DNA from: Symsagittifera roscoffensis
Taxonomy: Eukaryota > Xenacoelomorpha > Acoela > Convolutidae
Direction: 5' to 3'
Assembly: GCF_963678635.1 (NCBI RefSeq)
Contig: NC_087070.1
Span: forward strand, 1,480,512 to 1,544,511
Length of the DNA: 64,000 nucleotides
A program made the position numbers and the translations under genes. The notes below the pieces were generated by a model. The model was not told the DNA's origin, ran no database searches, and worked only from the letters and a program-made list of their open reading frames with translations. Of the stretch, positions 28,851 through 40,599 are shown piece by piece. Positions within the stretch are counted from its first letter, which is position 1; every line of letters starts with the position of its first letter.

Positions 28851-31800
28851 ATGCCAAACTCTACTTCTATCGCGACACCTGTTCCCTGCCAGCAGTGCGG
28901 AAAATTATTGAGCTCCAAAAGGAAATTGAGAAGACATGAGCAAAAAGTACACAAGATCCTTCCTCCCCTCCTTCTCAAGTTGTTTGCGATGAGTGTCTCG
29001 AAGTTTTCCGGAGCTCGTCGGAAGCCCAAAGCCCAAGAGCACGTCGAGTTGGCACATGGCATATTTTCAAACTGTCATTGTATCTAGTGCCATACATTAT
29101 TTCTCACCGCGGAATGCTATCAAAAACAATTGCTGAAGAAGCATACATTGCCAGTTTGGGATGGCGTCGAGACGAGTTTTTCCACTGTCCCAACGGAAAG
29201 TAAGTTCAGAGAAAAATTGCGCCTATACGATCTCAAAATTGGTGGAAAAAAAATGAATTTGCTCAAGTCATGATGCAAAACAAGGAGGAAATAGATGCCC
29301 TCATACTGGAAAGGTCAAAGTGTGTCCGAACAAAATTCAATTCCATGTGGAAGTGGGGATGATCAAAATTCCCACTGTGCAAGACGAAGACACTGAAAAC
29401 TCCTAAAGGACCATCCGATTTCAAAACACTAAGATATTGGCAGCTTACTTCGAGGGAATAGCAGGGGATCAATTGTTGGAACCCATCGAACGTATGGTCA
29501 ACCAAGTCAATTGGTTCTTTTCTGATGGTAGCCGATGGATTATCGATCTAATTGAAAAACTGCAAATCAGCTTCGCGGTTTTCTCACCAATAAGAGCAGG
29601 ATCCTACCTCGAGCTACCTGATGCACCTAGCGCTGCTTCTACTCTGCTCACAAATATCAACACTAAAGATAGTGACCGTTGCTTTCTATACTGCTATGTT
29701 GCAGCATACCACAACCTGAATGAGCCCGCCCTCTTCCCCACATCTAGTCGATGGCTGGAGAAAAACAAAGTTTCAACGATCTTGGCACAGAAGGAACTGT
29801 GAAACTCAATGGAGAATACGAAATGCCAGTTGGTCTGATGGATATGGATAGATTTGAAAGACTGATCAATGGTCAAATCAACATCTTTCGGTAAGCAAAA
29901 CGTACAAACCCCCTCAATATTTTTCCTCACCTATTCCAACCCCTTTTTTTTCGCGCCAAAACTAGATGTAAAACTTAATTTTCTGTCAGGTTCAACGATG
30001 CCGAAATGTTGCCGGTGAGAGAGTCGAGCAGATTCACTACTAGCCTGGTTGTGGACTTGTTGCCGCTGACAGATGGATCAAAGTATCAGTATGTGTTGAT
30101 ATAGGATCTCCAGAAACTGGTCGAGTACGTGCGGCACAAAAAGCACCAATTCCATTCTGAGATTAACCGCAAATGTTTCCACACATGCGCTTCAATCGAA
30201 ACTCTTAGAAGACATCAAGAACTATGCTACCAAGACGAGGATGTTGTCATAACATTACCCAAGCCGGGAAAAGATTGCCACAAATTCATGAACTTAACAG
30301 CTCGTTGGTACGTACCCAGAGTAATCTACTTTGATTTGGAGTCACTGCTCTTACCAGTATACGGACGGCAACCTGATTCGCAAAAATCTAGCGCGCAAAC
30401 AATTGAAATTCATCAAATGTGCGGCTAAGCCTTTGCAGTAATTGCATTTGGGAAAAAACTTGTTAAAGTTTGAGCTTAAAAGTGGACTGAATGTGATAGA
30501 AGCGCTAATTAGCTCCCTTGAATCCTTAGCGAAAAAATAAAAAATTACTATTTCACCGGTAAAACAGACCAGAAAGGGAAGATGCTTAGGTTTATTGGAT
30601 ATGCGAGAACGATTTTTCCGACAAGGATCAAGTGGTACTTGATCATTGCCATTACACCAACAAGTTCCTGGGTTGGGCAAATAGTGAGTGTAATGTTAAA
30701 AGAAAAACATTGAATTACATCCCAGTAGTAGCACATAGTTTGTCAAATTATGACTTTCATTTCATAATCAAAGGGCTGGCAAAAAGCGATTCGTAAAACA
30801 CTTTTTCTTCAATAACCGCATCTGAAGAAAAATATTCATCCTTGACAGTCTCAGTATATGTAAAATGTACACGGAATAAAACGGAAAAATCAAAAAAGTT
30901 CTAAAAAAATCTGAACTTCATTGATTCGTATCGATTTATTTTAGCGCGGCTGGCAGAACTTATCAAAAATTTGCAGAATGAAAATTTTTTTCTTCTGGAG
31001 AACTATTTCGAAAAACTGAGCCACTCCTCTGAAAAAGTCAGCATGTTGAAACAGAAAGAATATTATCCCTACTCGTAATTCAACTCGTTCAAAAAATCCC
31101 GAAAAACTCGACTTCCCCCGCGAGCAAAGTGGAAAAATAGTCTAAAAGGAGGGGATATGAGTGTTACAAGAAGCGAGTACAATCATGCCCTAAAAGTCTC
31201 CACCGAACTGAAGTGTGGTTCACTTGGTGATTACCACGACTTGTACTTAACTACGGATGTGCTATTGCTTGCTTCTAATTTCGAAGTTTTTCCTAAAGTT
31301 TGCGAGGACGCCTTCCTAAAAGTTGTAAGCCCGACCTGAAACTCTTAACGGACCGTGAACATCAGGATCTTGTGCAGCCAATGATACGAGGAGGCATGTT
31401 GTCAGTTACGCGCGCCAATTTTACAAAGCAAACAATAAAAACCTCGACAATTTTCCGCCCTCAGAACCATCAAGCTACATCCGTATCATTGATGCAAGCA
31501 ATTTGTACGGGGGATAATGAAACACTGCCCTTTGCTATAAAACAATTTTTTATTAGTTGAAAAAAGTCTGGAAGACATACTGCTCACCAGCGAAACCTCG
31601 GATTAAGGTTAAATAGTTGAAGTCAATTCGACCATACCCGAAGAGCTTCACGACTTCTTTGCTGATTACCCCCTTGCCCCCTCTCGTGAAGTAGTGGACA
31701 TCGGTGCAATGAGCAACGTGCAAATCGACATGTTGGGAAAATTGGGAACCACCACACTGCCAAAAGTGCCAAAGCTTCTACAGACCTTGCATCCTAAAGA

Positions 31801-32365
31801 AGATTATGTTTTGCATTACCTTACCCTAAAATTGTACCACGAGCTGTGAATGAAAATAACTCACCTCAGAAAAGTTCTTCAGCTCCGCGAAAGTCACTGG
31901 ATAGCACCCTTTGTATACCTCAACAGCCGCCAACGAAAAGCCGCGGTAAATAAATTAAAGGAGAATTTTTACAAAATTATTGTTAGTTCAGCCTTTGGTA
32001 GGACAATGGAGTCTAAGTTAGGCAGAAACGAGCTCGAGATTATAAGGAATGAGAGAGAACTTTTGCAAAAAGCAGCTCTGAGCTCAATGAAGAGCTTTCA
32101 AATCATTGACGATCAATTAGCCACGATCAGCTTTTCACCAACAAAAATATTGTGGAACAAACCTATCATAGTCGGTGCGACCATCCTAGATCTCGCCAAG
32201 TGTTTCATGTTTCAGTTTCAAGAAGCCGATCTAAACTTGGAACTACTTTACAACGACACGGATAGTTTTATTTATGCCATAAAAAATGACGACGTTTACC
32301 GAGACTCAGAGAAAAAAAAGCTGAATTCGACTTTTCAAATTACAATGAGGACCATTTCTTGTTCC
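28851..32365 (+). pseudogene. Polinton/adintovirus-type family-B DNA polymerase, decayed copy 1
   Basis: An ordered but broken series of motifs of the protein-primed family-B polymerase of Polinton/Maverick and adintovirus-like elements. An N-terminal C2H2 finger (CQQCGKLL...H...H, 28884-28950) is followed by a Trp/Ile-rich block near 29520-29700, exonuclease motif FDLES at 30330-30344 and exonuclease motif NYD near 30746. YHDLYLTTDVLLLA lies at 31226-31275, a DANxLYG-like site near 31490, FGRTMES near 31993, and palm motif YNDTDSF at 32249-32269. Frames change repeatedly and stops intervene, so it is not functional. An intron-like gap (29891-29990, GTAAG...TGTCAG) joins INIFR to FNDAEMLP where the family is continuous. 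The gene is cut at 32367 by the duplication junction. Confidence 0.85.
29891..29990 (+). other. 100-nt intron inside the polymerase relic
   Basis: GTAAGC at 29891 and TTTTCTGTCAG ending at 29990. Removing it brings together two segments that are adjacent in related polymerases. The donor is also present in copy 2 (near 35150), where the acceptor side is deleted. Confidence 0.6.
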
Positions 32366-32367
32366 AG

Positions 32368-32574
32368 TCCTTTGTTAGGGGAGCAGTTTCAACTCCAGTC
32401 AGAACAATCAACTATCCACGGGAACAATCAGCTTCCTATTCGGATGATCGGGTTTCATCGACACAGAGTGCGAAGACAATTGATCTAGTGACCCCAGGTC
32501 TCATTCAAAGCACCCATCCGAATCCAGCTTGCTATGCGCCAAAAAAGACAAAACTACAGTTTCGAGAGTTCTAA
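32368..32574 (+). pseudogene. 3' end of an unrecognised gene, copy 2, fused to polymerase copy 1
   Basis: The same 68-codon C-terminus as at 27083-27289 (ending KLQFREF). The duplication junction at 32367/32368 places it directly behind the palm domain of polymerase copy 1 with only a few bases between. Confidence 0.45.
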
Positions 32575-33322
32575 TAACTTAAGCAAAAAATTTTCCTTTG
32601 TTTCAAATATTAATCCAAGTTTTTTCAGTTTCATTTTTGTTTGATTTCATTTTTAACTTGATTCAACATGACCGTGTTTGTAACATAACCGTTTGTTTTT
32701 ATCTTGCTTAGTAGATCAAATAAAGTTTGCTCTGTAAAGTTTTCAGCAAAATGTTAGAGAACAACTTGGAGAAATTGAAAAAAAATTATTAATCGATAAT
32801 GATTTTTCGCTAAAATTGTTGTTTTAGAAAAAATGAGAGGGAGAGAGAGTGTTAAATACACTTGTTTACTAGTGAACCCATTTCGAATCTTCTTTTCAGG
32901 ATTTTGCTTTCTTTCCCATTTTTTTTTTCTAAATATTTACTCAAAAATCAGATTTTCTCAAAAAAAATCACAACTTTTTAAGCGTCTACTGTCATTGATT
33001 GGGCTATGAAAGTTTTTTAATTTTCGCGCTTGTCCTAATTACGCATCAGATAGCTCCTAAAAATTTCAAATCACATATTCACTTGAATATAAAATGAGAA
33101 TAATTTACGGTGAAATTGACGGTAAAAAGTTTTAAAAATTTTGTTTTTAAGTTTTGATCACGATCAGTAGAACTGTGTTCGAGATCAACTTAAAATTACT
33201 GATTTGTTGTTAAATGATTTTAAAGACATTTTTGTAAAATTGCTTTCTTTTTTTTCACAACATCATAAAATTGAGGTGTTTTTTAATTGGAAAAATAAAT
33301 TTTTTATTTACTTGACTTTACA

Positions 33323-33387
33323 GAACGAGAGGCGTTCCCGAGGAGCGTAGCGACGAGCAACGCCGGGTTAGCTATTGCCCCTTAAAC
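33323..33387 (+). repeat. GC-rich block in the AT-rich spacer, copy 2
   Basis: Nearly identical to 28034-28100 (GAGCGTAGCGACGAGCAACG), while the flanking AT-rich spacer has diverged more. Confidence 0.5.
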
Positions 33388-34131
33388 CAAACGGCCATGC
33401 CTTAATACTTCGTAGGACATGACATGAAAGGCTTCACGTTACGCTGAATCACATAAAATAAACTTTGATTTCGATATCTTTCAAACTTATTCAAATGACA
33501 ATCAATGCTTATCATGCATCTGCAACTATCAAGATATCCAGTTTGTAAAGTTTTCATTTGTAACACTATAACATATTTCAATTTATTTATATAGTTGAGG
33601 GCTTTTTTTCTTTACTTTTTTTCATATTTCTACTTTTTATTATACCTATTTAAGTAAATCAAAAATGGGCTCGAAATCAAAAAAAAATTGTTACTTCCCA
33701 GTTAAAATTAGTCGGAAAAAGTTTTAAGCTGAATCTGAATCATTCTAAGCTCTAAATTTTGTAAATTAGTGCTGAAATGTTAATCGAAAGTCTAAACCAT
33801 TCTTCTAAAAGTTGCCACAACCTACAAAAGTTTATCGCTACCCTTTAAAATTAACAACACAAGTTTGAGGCTGCAAATGAATCAGTTTTTTGATAAAAAA
33901 ACCCTTGCACTTGAACAAGGTGATGAGACATATAGAACCTGAAGCTTAAACAAACCCTGTTTCTGGAAAGGAAAATACTTTTTGTCAAGTTTACGGCGAA
34001 GCATAACTCTCGTTAATAGCTTCTATTTGATTTTAGTTTTAGTCCTAGCCATTTCTCGTTTTTGCTTCTTCATAACCAGTTTTATTTCAATCTTGAAATT
34101 TTTTGAATTACTTCAGTAACTACACCAAAGA

Positions 34132-37100
34132 ATGCCAAACTCTACTTCTATCTTGACACCTGTTCCTTGCCAGCAGTGCGGAAAAATATTGAGCTCTAAA
34201 AAGAACTTGAGAAGACATGAGCAAAAAGTACACAAGATCCTTCCTCCCCTCCTTCTCAAACTGTTTGCGATGAGTGTCTCGAATCTTTCGAGAGCTTGTC
34301 GGAAACCCAAGAGCACGTCGAGTTGGCACATGGCATATTTTCAAATTGTCATTGTATCTAGTGCCAAACAATTTTTTTCACCGCGGAAAGCTATCGAAAA
34401 CATTTGCTGAAGAAGCATACATTGCCAGTTTGGGATGGCGTCGAGACGAGTTTTTCCACTGTCCCAACGGAAAGCGAGTTCAGAGGGAAATTGCGCCGAT
34501 ACAATCTCCAAATTGGTGAAAGAGAAATGGATGTGCTCAAGTCATGATGCAAAACAAGGAGGAAATAGATGCTCTCATACTGGAAAGGTCAAAGAGTGTC
34601 CGAACACAGTTTAATTCCACGTGGAAGTGGGGATGATCAAAACTCTCACTGTGCAAGACGAAGACACTGAAAACTTCGAAAGGACCAACCTATTTCTAAC
34701 CACTAAGACATTGACAGCTTACTTCGAGGGAGTAGCTGGGGATCAATTCTTGGAACTGATTGAACATATGGTCAACCAAGTCCATTCGTTCTCTTCTCAT
34801 GGTAGCGGATGGATTATTGACAGAAATGAAAAACTGCAAATCAGTTTCGCGGCTTTCTCACCAATAAGCGCAGGATCCTACCTCGAGCTACCTGATCACT
34901 CAGCGCTGCTTCTACTCTGCACACAAATATCAACACTAAAGATAGTGACCGTTGCTTTCTATACTGCTTTGACGTGAATGAGCCAGCCCTCTACCCCACA
35001 TCTAGTCGATGGCTGGAGAAAAACAAAGTCTCAACGATCTTGGCACAGAAGGAACTGTGAAACTCAATGGAGAATACGAAATGCCAGTTGGTCTGATGGA
35101 TATGGATAGATTTGAAAGACTGATCAATGGTCAAATCAATGTCTTTCGGTAAGCAAAACGTACAAACCCCTCAATATTTTCCCCACCTCACGTAGCTCAT
35201 AGTTTGTCAATTTATGATTTACATTTAACAATCAAAGCGCTGGCAAAAAGCGATTCGTAAAACACTTTTTCTTTAACATCCGCATCTGAGGAGAAATATT
35301 CATCCTTGACAATCTCAGTATAGATAAAAAAATTACACGGAAAAAAACGAAAAAACCAAAAAACTCTAAAAAAAAAATCTGAATTTCATTGATTCCTATC
35401 AACTTATGCTAGCGCCGCTGGCAAAACTTGTCAAAAATTTGCACAATGAAAAGTTTTTTTTCTTCTGGAGATTTCTTTTGAAAAACTCAGCCACTCCTCT
35501 GAAAAAGTCAGTATGTTCAAACAGAAAGAGCATTATCCCTACTCGTACTCGTTCAAAAAATCCCGAGAAACTCGACTTCTCCCGCGAGCAAAGTGGAAAA
35601 ATAGTCTAACAGGAGAGGATGTGAGTGTTACAAGAAGCGAGTACAATCATTCCCTTAAAGTCTCCACCGAACTGAAGTGTGGTTCACTTGGTGATTACCA
35701 CGACTTGTACTTAACTACGGATGTGCTATTGCTTGCTTCTGTTTTCGAAGTTTTCGTAAAGTTTGCGAGGACGCCTTCCTAAAAGTTGTACGCCCGACCT
35801 GAAACTCTTAACGGACCGAGAACATCTGGATCTTGTGCAGCCAATGATACAAGGAGGCATGTTGTCAGTGATGCGCGACAATTTTACAGAGCAAACAATA
35901 AAAACCTCGAAAATTTTCCGCCCTCAGAACCATCAAACTACATCCTCAATATTGATGCAAACTATTTGTACGGGGAAAAATGAAACACTGCCCTTTGCCA
36001 TTAAAAAATTTTTCAATAGTTGAAAAAAATCTGGAAGACATACTGCTCACCAGCGAAACCTCGGATTAAGATTATCTAGTTGAAGTCAATTCGACCATAC
36101 CCGAAGAGCTTCACGACTTCTTTGCTGATTACCCCCTTGCCCCCTCTCGTGAAGTAGTGGACATCGGTGCAATGAGCAACGAGCAAATCGACATGTTGGG
36201 AAAATTGGGAATCACCACACTGCCAAAAGTGCCAAAGCTTCTACAGACCTTGCATCCTAAAGAAGATTATGTTTTGCATTACCTTACCCTAAAATTGTAC
36301 CACGAGCTGTGAATGAAAATAACTCACCTCAGAAAAGTTTTTCAGCTCCGCGAAAGTCACTGGAGAGCACCCTTTGTATACCTTAACAGCCGCCAACGAA
36401 AAGCCACGGTAAATACATTCCAAGAGAACTTTTACAAAATTATTGTTAATTCAGCCTTTGGTAGGACAATGGAGTCTAAGTTAGAAAGAAAAAAGCTCGA
36501 GATTATAAGGAATGAGAGAGAACTTTTGCAAAAAGCAGCTCTGAGCTCAATGAAGAGCTTTCAAATCATTGACGATCAATTAGCCACAATCAGCTTTTCA
36601 CCAACAAAAATATTGTGGAACAAACATAGCATAGTTGGTGCGACCATCCTAGATCTCGCCAAGTGTTTCATGTTTCAGTTTCAAGAAACCGATCTAAACT
36701 TGGAACTACTTTACAACGACACGGATAGTTTTATTTATGCCATAAAAATGACGACGTTTACCGAGACTCAGAGAAAAAAAAGCTGAATTCGACTTTTCAA
36801 ATTACGATGAGGACCATTTATTGTTCGACGATAACAACAAAATTTTTGTGCTGAAGTTCACAGACGATACTGGTGGGAAGTCGATCAGGGAATTCATCGC
36901 CCTAAAACCGAAACTATATTCAGTCGTCCTTAATAGTAAGTAAAAATTCATACTTAAGCTATCCTTCCACCATTATTCCTACCTTTTACAGGACAAAATT
37001 ACAATCACCACCACCATCACCACCTCCCTCCCTCCTTAATTTGTTGCAATAAACTATGGGCATTCATCTGATTTAGGCAACATTATACAATGTTGCATAA

Positions 37101-37741
37101 ACGTTGATTTATCTGAAAACATATTTCATCTCTTTTCCTCTTTTCAATCAAAATTTAGAGTCTTGTGCTCTTTTTTGGTAAAATGAATGAAACTTTGTGT
37201 GTTTAAATTGAGTTGCTGAAGTGAAATTAAACTATCCTTTTGCCTTGCAGAAAAGAATAATAATTTTGCTTCTGCTTAGAAGGCACTCAAAAGTTGAGTG
37301 CCAAAGGAATATAACGGAAGGCACAGAGAGAACTGGTCCACCAAACCTTCAGGGACTTAATATTCGCAGGGAAAACAATGAGATTGTACATCTATTCTAT
37401 AGTTTCGAAAGGTCACACCAATATGACAGTGATACATTATCACCATTCGACTTGCATTACCACCATTCGACTCAAAACGTTTTCTCCTTTTCGACGGAAT
37501 TTCAACAGTGCCCATTGACCATAAAGACGCCGAAGAAAATGCATTTCTAGAAGACATTTACATGGACACCGAGTGGGCTAACTCATACATTAAAACTGAT
37601 AACAGTTCGCCCGAATTTCAACTTCAGGATTGGGGATTTTTACAGCAGCCCTACTCAGAAACAGAGCTGCGAGAAGAAAATTTTTCTAGTATCCGAGTCG
37701 GTGAACGTCCCCCTATAAAAAAACCTATTTATTTTATCTGA
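34132..37741 (+). pseudogene. Polinton/adintovirus-type family-B DNA polymerase, decayed copy 2
   Basis: Second copy with the same order: C2H2 finger (CQQCGKILSSKKNLRRHEQK) near 34165-34235, a GSGWIID block near 34800, and a NYD motif changed to IYD near 35210. YHDLYLTTDVLLLA lies near 35695, DANYLYG near 35955, FGRTMES near 36460 and YNDTDSF at 36712-36732. It extends further than copy 1, into KSIREFIALKPKLYSVV near 36880-36930, which is typical of the C-terminal region. Intron-like gaps (GTAAGT at 36936, acceptors near 36991 and 37251) precede a last frame ending at 37741. The first exonuclease motif is lost in the 795-bp deletion. Several frameshifts and stops remain; non-functional. Confidence 0.82.
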
Positions 37742-38182
37742 AGCTTCTGAAGAACGGCTATTAAAAAACACTGCAAAGAAAACCAAAACAATAAACATTA
37801 TTTTATGGAAGATATATTTTCAGATGATTTTCACTGCTCGTCTTTTTTATACTTCGACTTAAACATGGTTTGAATTTTAACAATTTATCACTAATAAAAT
37901 ATTCGAATTGGGCTCAATCTTTGTTTTAACATAAAAAGCTTTAGGCAAATAAACTAGTTGACGCAAACCAAGTGTTAATTCAAACAAATGTGTGAAATCC
38001 TTTTGTTAAGTTTCAATAACAAACTTTTATTAGCATGACAGTTCTTCGACGAAAAGAAAGAGAGCCAGGAAAAGATATCCACATGAAAATAGAACGAAAA
38101 AGAGAAGTTCAGGAATTAGGACGATTAAATTTAGTTATCGCGGGAAAAGGGACCGCTTTAAAAGGAATTAGAAGGAATTTTT
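37742..38182. other. intron sequence, nothing recognised
   Basis: AT-rich sequence after the polymerase relic. No gene or clear repeat seen. Confidence 0.5.
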
Positions 38183-38382
38183 GTATCGTGTCCCGGTTGT
38201 TAAGCTCAGCTTAACAAGATTCTAAGGAATGGTCTTTTACTTTTGGGGTGGGAACTTGCCTTCATTTACAAGATCCTAGGATAGGGGTTCCTCCAAAAAA
38301 TTAGGGCCCCCTTTTCTAGGGTTTTGCTTTACGTGAGGACCCCCCTCAGGAAGGACCCCCCTTAGGATTCGGGATACGATAC
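38183..38382. mobile_element. 200-bp MITE-like inverted-repeat element
   Basis: It starts GTATCGTGTCCCG and ends CGGGATACGATAC, terminal inverted repeats matching at 12 of 13 positions. The interior has C-rich words (AAGGACCCCCC, TTAGGGCCCCC) unlike the neighbourhood. No clear target duplication. Confidence 0.6.
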
Positions 38383-38593
38383 AATACTACTGATTAGTTA
38401 GTTATGAATATTTTACATGGAAGTAAAATGAAATATGATTTAAATAACTAGTTTCCACATGCTAACTTTGAACCAGCATTGCAAACACTTTTCGACAAAA
38501 TTTTCCAAAAAGCAACGCAAAATTGAAAACCTGCAGATTATCTTACTTTTGTACTTTTGAATCAAATAGATTTTATCTTTAAAAAAATTGTAG

Positions 38594-38975
38594 GTTTTCT
38601 GGAAAGGTTGTTGAACCTGAAAACAGAGCCGAAGCGATGAAACTCTGGGATTTTGTGTATAGCAAGGACCGAATAACACGGAATAAACAGAAAGCTATGC
38701 TGCTTGGCTTCGTGAAAAGTGAGATGTATCCGAAAAGCAGACACCTTGGTTGGTTTAGCCTTGATCAACCTGGAAAACCAATCTTCGCTGAAGGCATGTT
38801 TGAATATGATGAACCTTCTTTTACTGACGAGTACTCTTGGGCCAATGAGAGATGTATGTTGATGACAAACAATTCGGGGCCCAGAATAGAAGCTGCTAGT
38901 TGCGCTGATACCAAATATGTTTTTTATGCCGTGTGTGAGAGTCCAAAAATACGGGTACGTTTCACCAAACAATAG
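38594..38975 (+). CDS. C-type-lectin-like domain exon 1 of 2 (paralogue a)
   Basis: An open exon beginning after an acceptor (ATTGTAG) and ending at a TAG at 38973-38975, about 127 codons. It reads KVVEPENRAEAMKLW, LLGFVKSEMYP, SWANERC and ends ADTKYVFYAVCE followed by a short basic tail. The 'NRAE', 'F/W-x-G-F', 'W-x-x-E-x-C' and final 'C...AVCE' spacing fits the C-terminal two thirds of a C-type-lectin-like fold. No EPN/QPD-type calcium site is evident. It lies on the strand opposite the host RPTP. The upstream exon with signal peptide was not found. The paralogue is at 43274-43775. Confidence 0.65.
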
Positions 38976-39640
38976 GATGTTTAACGAGTTTTATGATGCA
39001 AAAATGCTGAACTTTGAGATAAATAAAAAATTTACCATATTTCGCATCATATTGGTTCCGAGTTCCGGATAAAGTGACGAATTGTTTGTGCTCGGGTTGG
39101 TTTATTTTTTCTCCAAAACAACTCGACTCTGTACAGTCCAAAATATATATTATGTCTTGAGCTCAAAATTGAAGAAAAATGTTAACTGCGAAATTTGTTC
39201 GTTAAGGTATGGGTTGTTCAATTTTGCGATTTTAGCCAATTTGGAATAAGTAAAAAGCGATGTTTATTTCCTGATTTTCAAGCTAAAGCGGCAAAACCTA
39301 TTTTATTGATGCCATTTATTCAATATAAACCCACATCGATACCAGAAAGAGCGCCAAAAACAAAACTCTTTTGTAAAAAAAGTTTATGACTAAAGTCCTA
39401 AGCCTCAATTAAACCCAGTTGCGGAGTTTTTGTAAGTGAGTTGAGTTGAGTATGGTTTGTGTCTATGTGTTTCTTGTGTCGTTTTCGTTCATTACTTTTG
39501 GGCTTTCAAAGTAGTTTAAGGCCATTTATCCACAAGGGAAAGGACCATCAAACAAGCTATGCAGCTCATCACGGCAAGCCGCTGTTGTGCCCCTGCTTAA
39601 GAACTACATGCAGTTTTTTTTGCTGATTTTTGGGCCTGGT
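38976..39640. other. intergenic/intron sequence, nothing recognised
   Basis: AT-rich sequence between the first lectin-like exon and the SINE-like piece. No gene seen. Confidence 0.5.
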
Positions 39641-39698
39641 GGGCCTCGAACATCCGACCTTTTGGTTGAGAGGCGTAACGGATTCACCACCGCTCACC
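39641..39698 (-). repeat. tRNA-derived (SINE-like) fragment
   Basis: On the minus strand GGTGAGCGGTGGTGAA resembles an A-box region, and GGATGTTCGAGGCCC resembles a B box, at tRNA-like spacing. No acceptor-stem pairing. Likely the head of a SINE or a tRNA pseudogene. Confidence 0.45.
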
Positions 39699-39799
39699 AA
39701 CCCAGTTGTATCAAGTATCGATTTGATCAAACATATTCTACTGAAGTATGTGGAAAATGAATGAAAAGAAATGAATCATTCCAGTTAGTGCAGGGGTTC

Positions 39800-39876
39800 G
39801 GGTTAGGGTTAGAGGATCTTAACTTGGTCTGTTTTTTTTTGGGAACAGACCAAGTTAAGATCCTCTAACCCTAACC
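39800..39876. repeat. perfect hairpin 1 with telomere-like words
   Basis: Arms of 33 bp (39800-39832 and 39844-39876) are perfect reverse complements around a T8G3 loop. The arms contain GGGTTAGGGTTAGAGG and GGATCTTAACTTGGTCTGT. Confidence 0.92.
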
Positions 39877-39880
39877 CTAA

Positions 39881-40104
39881 CTTGAATTTGAGTTCGGATT
39901 TTCAGCTGATCAGAACAGAGCAGCGCTAAGTATATTTAATTTAAAATGAACAATGGGGTGGAGGATCTTAACTTGGTCTGTTTGGGGGGGGGGGGGGGGG
40001 GGGACAGACCAAGTTAAGATCCTCCACCCCATTGTTCATTTTAAATTAAATATACTTAGCGCTGCTCTGTTCTGATCAGCTGAAAATTCGAGCTCATATT
40101 CAAG
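39881..40104. repeat. foldback palindrome 2 with poly(G) centre
   Basis: Arms of about 101 bp (39881-39981 and 40004-40104), perfect except for three mismatches in the outer 20 bp, surround a 22-base loop of TT and 20 G. The inner arm shares GGATCTTAACTTGGTCTGT with hairpin 1. Confidence 0.92.
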
Positions 40105-40153
40105 TTAACATCCTTCCCTCTAAACGGATTTGGGGGGTTTGGAGGGGGGGTTG

Positions 40154-40593
40154 AGAAATTAGACGATAAGCAAATTAGACGGAGGTACTTAAAAGGAAAT
40201 TAGACGGTTTTGCAAAACTGCAATTGTGAGAAAATAGACGAAAGTGAGAGAAATTAACTTTGTTTGCACACAAATTGCGTTCGAAAAATAAAATTGATTG
40301 TAGGCAATAGTTCAATTTCGGTGGCCAAAAACTTTACAGGTCAATCATGCATAATTTATTCAATTCAAAATTCTCCTGTAATATTCAGATTTGGCCTTTT
40401 ATGTTGATTTAAACAAATTGTTTTAATAGGTATTGACATTTTATGTCGTTTTTGTATTTGTGAAACTTGACTCTTAAGAAAAGTTTTTGTTGGCCCTTTC
40501 CCTTTCGTCTAAAATGCCAGATCTGTAAAAAATAAATTCCGTCTAATTTCGTTTTTGTAGCATCCGTCTAATTTGCTTATCGTCTAATTTTCT
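40154..40593. mobile_element. 440-bp MITE with AATTAGACGG-array terminal repeats
   Basis: The left end reads AGAAATTAGACGATAAGC followed by AAATTAGACGG; the right end is its inverse (29 bp, one extra A). Further AATTAGACGG words lie inside each end, an arrangement like the arrayed ends of the MULE at 24189-25735. No coding capacity. Confidence 0.8.
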
Positions 40594-40599
40594 AGGCCC

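Larger units (their letters stand above)
27083..32367 (+). repeat. tandem duplication unit 1 (5285 bp)
   Basis: It starts TCCTTTGTTAGGGGAGCAG. The same sequence resumes at 32368, so coding and non-coding parts are repeated in order: a short coding end (to 27290), AT-rich spacer, the GC-rich block near 28034-28100, more spacer, then the polymerase relic from 28851. The unit ends inside the polymerase gene. Confidence 0.85.
32368..36826 (+). repeat. tandem duplication unit 2
   Basis: It repeats unit 1 with small differences and a deletion of about 795 bp between the intron donor (near 35160) and the NYD region. Beyond about 36826 the polymerase continues past the point where unit 1 was cut. 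Confidence 0.85.
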
